A stretch of DNA of 16,743 bases. It comes from Sulfurimonas sp. GTDB lineage: Bacteria > Campylobacterota > Campylobacteria > Campylobacterales > Sulfurimonadaceae. Positions 13,433-16,743 of the stretch are shown here, piece by piece; positions within the stretch are counted from its first letter, which is position 1, and each line of letters begins with the position of its first letter. The notes under the pieces were generated by a model that was not told the origin of the DNA, ran no database searches, and saw only the letters and a program-made list of their open reading frames with translations. Location of the stretch: NCBI GenBank assembly GCA_026987995.1, contig JALSMC010000142.1, forward strand, positions 1 to 16,743, read 5' to 3'. The position numbers and the translations under genes were made by a program.

Positions 13433-15758
13433 ATCCATTTCCTTTTTTATCTAAAACACTCTGATGACAGATAAACCGTACATCACACCACTCACACACC
13501 TTCTCGTCCTCATTATTAAAACTAAAATCTCCTTTAGCAATTTTATCTCTCGTATCATATATCACACCCTTTAGTCGTTCATCTTCTATCTCTTGGAGTG
13601 TTGCAAATGCCACTTCTTTTTCATTGCCTTTGAAGCTCAAAAGATGGGCATCATAACTCTTGTCTGGGTAGGCTTGTTTTGCATAGAGGACATAAAGTGC
13701 TAACTGGACATCTTTATAGTTGTTAACATCTTCTTGCTTTTTTTTATCTTTGCTCTTTGCCTTTTTAGATTTGTAGTCTATGATATTTATTTTTGTATCG
13801 AGGTTGTCAAATCTATCTATAAAGCCCTTTATAAAGTAGTTTTTGTCTTCTTTACTTATAAGGGTATAGGGTTTTAGCTCCGCATCAAGTGCGAACTCCT
13901 TTTCAAACTCACTCTTGCTAAAGTACTCAAATGCGGAAGCATTTTTTATGTAGTAGGTCACAAACTTCGCTAAAAGTCCTAGCTCTCTCTCATCTTTGAG
14001 TCCCGCTTGCAGGTTTGAGATAAAGATTCTATGGTGAATGTTCTCTTGTAGTTTTGGCTTTCCTCTTGGTTCTTGTGTATCTTGATGATTGTATGCCAAA
14101 ATAGAGACATCATACATAAGCTCATAAAGTTCCTCTTTTTCAGTACTTTTTATACCTTTTTCCTTGATAGTCTTGCCAAAGAGTTCATAACAAAGGTGCA
14201 TTAAACTTCCTTGTTCCATCACATCAAATCCCTCTTCATCTTGCCGTGGTGCTTTTACTCTTACCTTGTTGATATAGAAGTACTGAAGCGGACAAGAGAG
14301 ATAGCTGTTTATCTGTGAAGCGGAGAGATGCGATGCATCTATCTCTGTCACATCAAGCCCATCAAACTTTGTAAAATCTTGACTCGCGATGCTTTTGTAG
14401 TACTCAAGAGTTCCTTTGTCTGGAGTGACTGTAGCTTCTTGAAGTGCTAAGTCATTAGTACTTACGATGTCACTCACATCTATCTTCTCATCACAATAGT
14501 CATCTATAAGTATGGAACGACTCAACTGGCGTTTACCACTGTATGCTGCCGTAATGATATAGAGTTTTTCACAACTCTGTTTGAGTTCTTTGAGTTGGAG
14601 TTGTGAACTTAAAAAATAGTCATTTGCATAAAAATACTTCACATCCTCTTGCTGCGTGTAGAGAAAGTTATCTTTCGTCTTTGGTGGGAAGTGATTTATA
14701 TCCGTCCCTAAAAAGATGATATGTTTGTAGTACTTTTCCAATCCTAATATTTGGTTGGCTTCTGTTAGCTCTACTCCTATCTTCTCATCGACTATTGTAG
14801 TGTTTGCTTTGAGTTTTTTAAGCAGTTCTTCTTTGTTAAACACGATATCTACTCGAGTATAGAGTTCTTGCAGTGATTTGAGCTGTTCATTACATGTTTG
14901 GAGTGCTTGTTTTACTTGTATATCTTTGTGTGAGTGATAAGCATTGAGTGTTGTACCAAGTGAGCTAAACCCTTGTATACCGTACTCTGATAGATAGAGT
15001 TTATACAGTGGTGCATATTCTGCTATATCTGAGGCTACTATGAGTATCTCCTCAGCATTCGCATCTTCACTTTGTAGTAGCTTTCTAGCGATTTTAATGG
15101 CTGTTTTTATCTCATCTATAGCATCAAACACCTTTGCGTTTGGATGTACTATTTTTGCATTGTTTCTGCTAGAAGTAGGAGCTATTTCTCTCATCTCTTT
15201 GGCTAAAGGTTTTAGTTTAGAGATGATTTGGGCTTGATATGCTGACTCTATAATACTGACACCATCCATATCAAAAGAGTCAAGATATACATCGGTATAC
15301 TTATCTCTAAAAGTCTTTTCCAAATTCTCGGCTACATATTTTTCAACATCTGCTATATCTACAAGTGCATATTTTCTTTTAAATGCTTGGTATGCTTTGT
15401 CAATGTTGTTAAGTGCTTGTAGTTTTTGAGGACTCTTTATGAGTGTGTCAAACGCGACACTGTTACGGTGAGATTTGAGTATGAAGTTTAAGATTGTTTT
15501 TATCGAGTCATCACTGCGTTTGAGATAGCTAAAGTACTCAATCTTTTGCTCTTGTAAAAGAGTATAGATTATATCAGTAGCAAAACTCTCATCTATTATC
15601 ATCTCAAAGTTGTTTTTCTCAAACAGTTCTATAATAAATGCATTGAGGGGGAGCACTTTATCAAGAGCTTTAACACTAGAGCTTTTTTTGAGAGCCCTTT
15701 GCTTTTGATTTGAGAAAGTTATGTAGAGCGATTGGTCTAAAACAGTAGTTGTTTTCAT
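13425..15758 (-). CDS. addB: AddB-type helicase-like nuclease subunit with Fe-S cluster
   Basis: This 777-residue protein is the expected partner of AddA. The C-terminal half has the AddB nuclease layout: CPLQYFY (cysteine 492, counting from an upstream GTG at 15767), MEQGSLMH (517-524), GFIDRFD (648-654), IIDYKS (662-667), and C758-x2-C761-x5-C767. The four cysteines would hold a 4Fe-4S cluster that pins the nuclease domain. The N-terminal half is an inactive helicase-like region (YKHIIFLGTDINHFPPKT) without a clear Walker A, shorter than in classic AddB (over 1100 residues). The ATG at 15758 is preferred: the GTG at 15767 is too close to AAAGG. It is first of the leftward operon; the gap to the divergent macro gene (15759-15913) holds its promoter, with no certain boxes. 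Confidence 0.88.
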   Translation of the reverse strand: MKTTTVLDQSLYITFSNQKQRALKKSSSVKALDKVLPLNAFIIELFEKNNFEMIIDESFATDIIYTLLQEQKIEYFSYLKRSDDSIKTILNFILKSHRNSVAFDTLIKSPQKLQALNNIDKAYQAFKRKYALVDIADVEKYVAENLEKTFRDKYTDVYLDSFDMDGVSIIESAYQAQIISKLKPLAKEMREIAPTSSRNNAKIVHPNAKVFDAIDEIKTAIKIARKLLQSEDANAEEILIVASDIAEYAPLYKLYLSEYGIQGFSSLGTTLNAYHSHKDIQVKQALQTCNEQLKSLQELYTRVDIVFNKEELLKKLKANTTIVDEKIGVELTEANQILGLEKYYKHIIFLGTDINHFPPKTKDNFLYTQQEDVKYFYANDYFLSSQLQLKELKQSCEKLYIITAAYSGKRQLSRSILIDDYCDEKIDVSDIVSTNDLALQEATVTPDKGTLEYYKSIASQDFTKFDGLDVTEIDASHLSASQINSYLSCPLQYFYINKVRVKAPRQDEEGFDVMEQGSLMHLCYELFGKTIKEKGIKSTEKEELYELMYDVSILAYNHQDTQEPRGKPKLQENIHHRIFISNLQAGLKDERELGLLAKFVTYYIKNASAFEYFSKSEFEKEFALDAELKPYTLISKEDKNYFIKGFIDRFDNLDTKINIIDYKSKKAKSKDKKKQEDVNNYKDVQLALYVLYAKQAYPDKSYDAHLLSFKGNEKEVAFATLQEIEDERLKGVIYDTRDKIAKGDFSFNNEDEKVCEWCDVRFICHQSVLDKKGNGYE

Positions 15759-15913
15759 ATTGCACACGCCTTTTTCTTAAGTGGAGGCATTCTCACATAA
15801 TATCTTTAAAACTATCTTAATTATTTAATATTTATCTAAGTTTATTTTAAAAATTGTTATGTAGCCTAAAGGCAAATGAAATGAAATCACATGATAGATA
15901 AAGGAGAGTGCTA

Positions 15914-16435
15914 ATGGCATATATGATAACCATGAAAGAGGGAAACTTACTAAATGAAGAGTCAGCAACATTTATAGTCAATTCATCTAATACAAGACTA
16001 CTACTTGGCAGTGGTGTTTCCATGGCGTTTAAACGCCACTGTGGACTAAAACTACAAGAAGAGATGACACAGAAATACAAGAGTCTTGATATATTCCTTC
16101 AAAAGGGAGATGTAGTTGCAACATCTGCTGCAAACGCCACTAACTTTGAGTATGCACTTCATGTTGCAACGATGGACTATAACCCAGGGCTTAGAGGAGC
16201 AGAAAAAGATCCAACACTAGAGAGTGTTAAACTTTCTCTTTATAACATTGAGTCTTATATTAAATGGTACGCAGAGAATAAGTCTAGAACTAAAAGATGT
16301 AAACTAGTTTTACCAATGATGGGTTGTGGTGTTGGAAAACTCAACAAAGTAGATGTATTGAACATATATGAGGATTTCTTTAAACGCGAAGTAGATTTTC
16401 AGTGTGAGGTAGTTATATATGATAGAAATTTCTAG
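15914..16435 (+). CDS. Macro-domain protein (ADP-ribose-binding fold)
   Basis: A 173-residue protein that is essentially one macro domain. Visible signatures are GNLLNEESATFIVNSSNTRL, then LGSGVSMAFKRHCG (matching the N-[AS]-[AS]-N ... G-G-G-V-x-x-A pattern), LQKGDVVATSAAN, and LVLPMMGCGVGKLN (matching the late P-x-x-x-x-G-x-x-x loop). Macro domains bind or remove ADP-ribose and related groups; the asparagine and glycine loop residues expected for ligand binding are present. The ATG at 15914 has AAGGAG seven bases upstream; a GTG at 15908 is too close to it. It diverges from addB and overlaps the next gene by 17 bases. No ADP-ribosyl transferase partner is recognised nearby. Confidence 0.85.
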   Translation: MAYMITMKEGNLLNEESATFIVNSSNTRLLLGSGVSMAFKRHCGLKLQEEMTQKYKSLDIFLQKGDVVATSAANATNFEYALHVATMDYNPGLRGAEKDPTLESVKLSLYNIESYIKWYAENKSRTKRCKLVLPMMGCGVGKLNKVDVLNIYEDFFKREVDFQCEVVIYDRNF

Positions 16436-16700
16436 CAAAGAAGTAGAGATGCTAATGCAAATAGGCATTAGTAAAAATATTTTAGGGGAGTTTGTTCTGT
16501 TTTTAGAAGACTACTATACAGAGGTTCAAATCTTGAAATTATTTGATATGAAAGAGGAAAAAAGTAAGGATCTTCTTTTTGATGTAGTCTATAGTCTCCG
16601 CTATCGTAGGGAAAATATAGATAATTTTTTTGTAAAAATTTCATGTGAGCTCAATGCGATACATGCAGAGTTTATAAGGTGCTCAAATAAAATTAATTAA
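16419..16700 (+). CDS. Unknown 93-residue protein coupled to the macro-domain gene
   Basis: I do not recognise this protein. It is helical and charged, with no membrane segment, no cysteine pair and no catalytic motif (MIEISSKEVEMLMQIGISKN at the start). The ATG lies inside the end of the macro gene, preceded by GAGG, so the two are probably translated together. The pairing of a macro-domain protein with a small partner recalls ADP-ribosylation toxin-antitoxin sets, but this one is too short and lacks the signatures of a DarT-type toxin. A hairpin follows its stop. Confidence 0.6.
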   Translation: MIEISSKEVEMLMQIGISKNILGEFVLFLEDYYTEVQILKLFDMKEEKSKDLLFDVVYSLRYRRENIDNFFVKISCELNAIHAEFIRCSNKIN

Positions 16701-16713
16701 TAATTTAATTGAA

Positions 16714-16742
16714 AATATGTTTAAGAAAATTTTAAACATATT
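16714..16742 (+). terminator. Hairpin after the macro-domain operon
   Basis: AATATGTTTAA (16714-16724) pairs perfectly with TTAAACATATT (16732-16742) around a 7-base loop. It lies 14 bases past the last stop codon. The stem is AT-rich and the window ends at once, so a following T run cannot be judged. Confidence 0.35.
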
Positions 16743-16743
16743 G

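Noticed and set aside
13507..13523. Iteron-like GTCCTCATTATTAAAAC
   Set aside because: It lies inside addB, encodes part of the conserved segment before the CEWC cysteines, and lacks the GGAAA or AAGAAA end of true copies.

Overview
The window looks like AT-rich DNA from a Gram-negative bacterium. Protein style, low G+C, strong AAGGA-type ribosome sites and the AddAB-type recombination pair would suit a Campylobacterota member (Sulfurimonas/Sulfurovum-like). This assignment is an impression from the sequence, not a database match.

Left part (1-3422) is a complete plasmid-type replication and partition module. It has the tail of a small helix-turn-helix gene (1-177), an iteron origin (about 288-627) with repeats in opposite orientation on either side of an AT-rich stretch, a leftward Rep_3-type initiator gene (700-1710), and a divergent parA-parB operon (1867-3397). 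Two perfect palindromes sharing AGTTTCGCATGCGAAACT bracket parAB and are very likely its parS sites. This part is visibly poorer in G+C than the rest.

Middle part (3451-9276) is a set of mostly unlinked accessory genes: a decayed tex gene (internal deletion plus frameshift), a NUDIX hydrolase with an upstream small CxxC protein, an acidic small protein, a PcfJ-like protein whose 5' end appears broken, a DUF4143-type AAA ATPase, a GNAT acetyltransferase and a small membrane protein. Two exact copies of the first origin iteron (17/17 bases) lie here, at 4894 and 5337, each at a likely promoter. They tie this region to the Rep protein.

Right part (9383-16743) holds a leftward three-gene operon, addB - HNH nuclease - addA. 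The HNH gene sits between the two subunits of a double-strand-break helicase-nuclease and overlaps addB. A divergent pair follows: a macro-domain protein and an overlapping unknown 93-residue protein.

The most interesting points are the dispersed Rep iterons at promoters of accessory genes, the HNH nuclease embedded in the addBA operon, and the plasmid replication module lying against the remnant of a chromosomal-type gene. The last suggests an integrated plasmid, or a replicon that has captured chromosomal genes. No rRNA, tRNA, CRISPR array, transposase or integrase was recognised.
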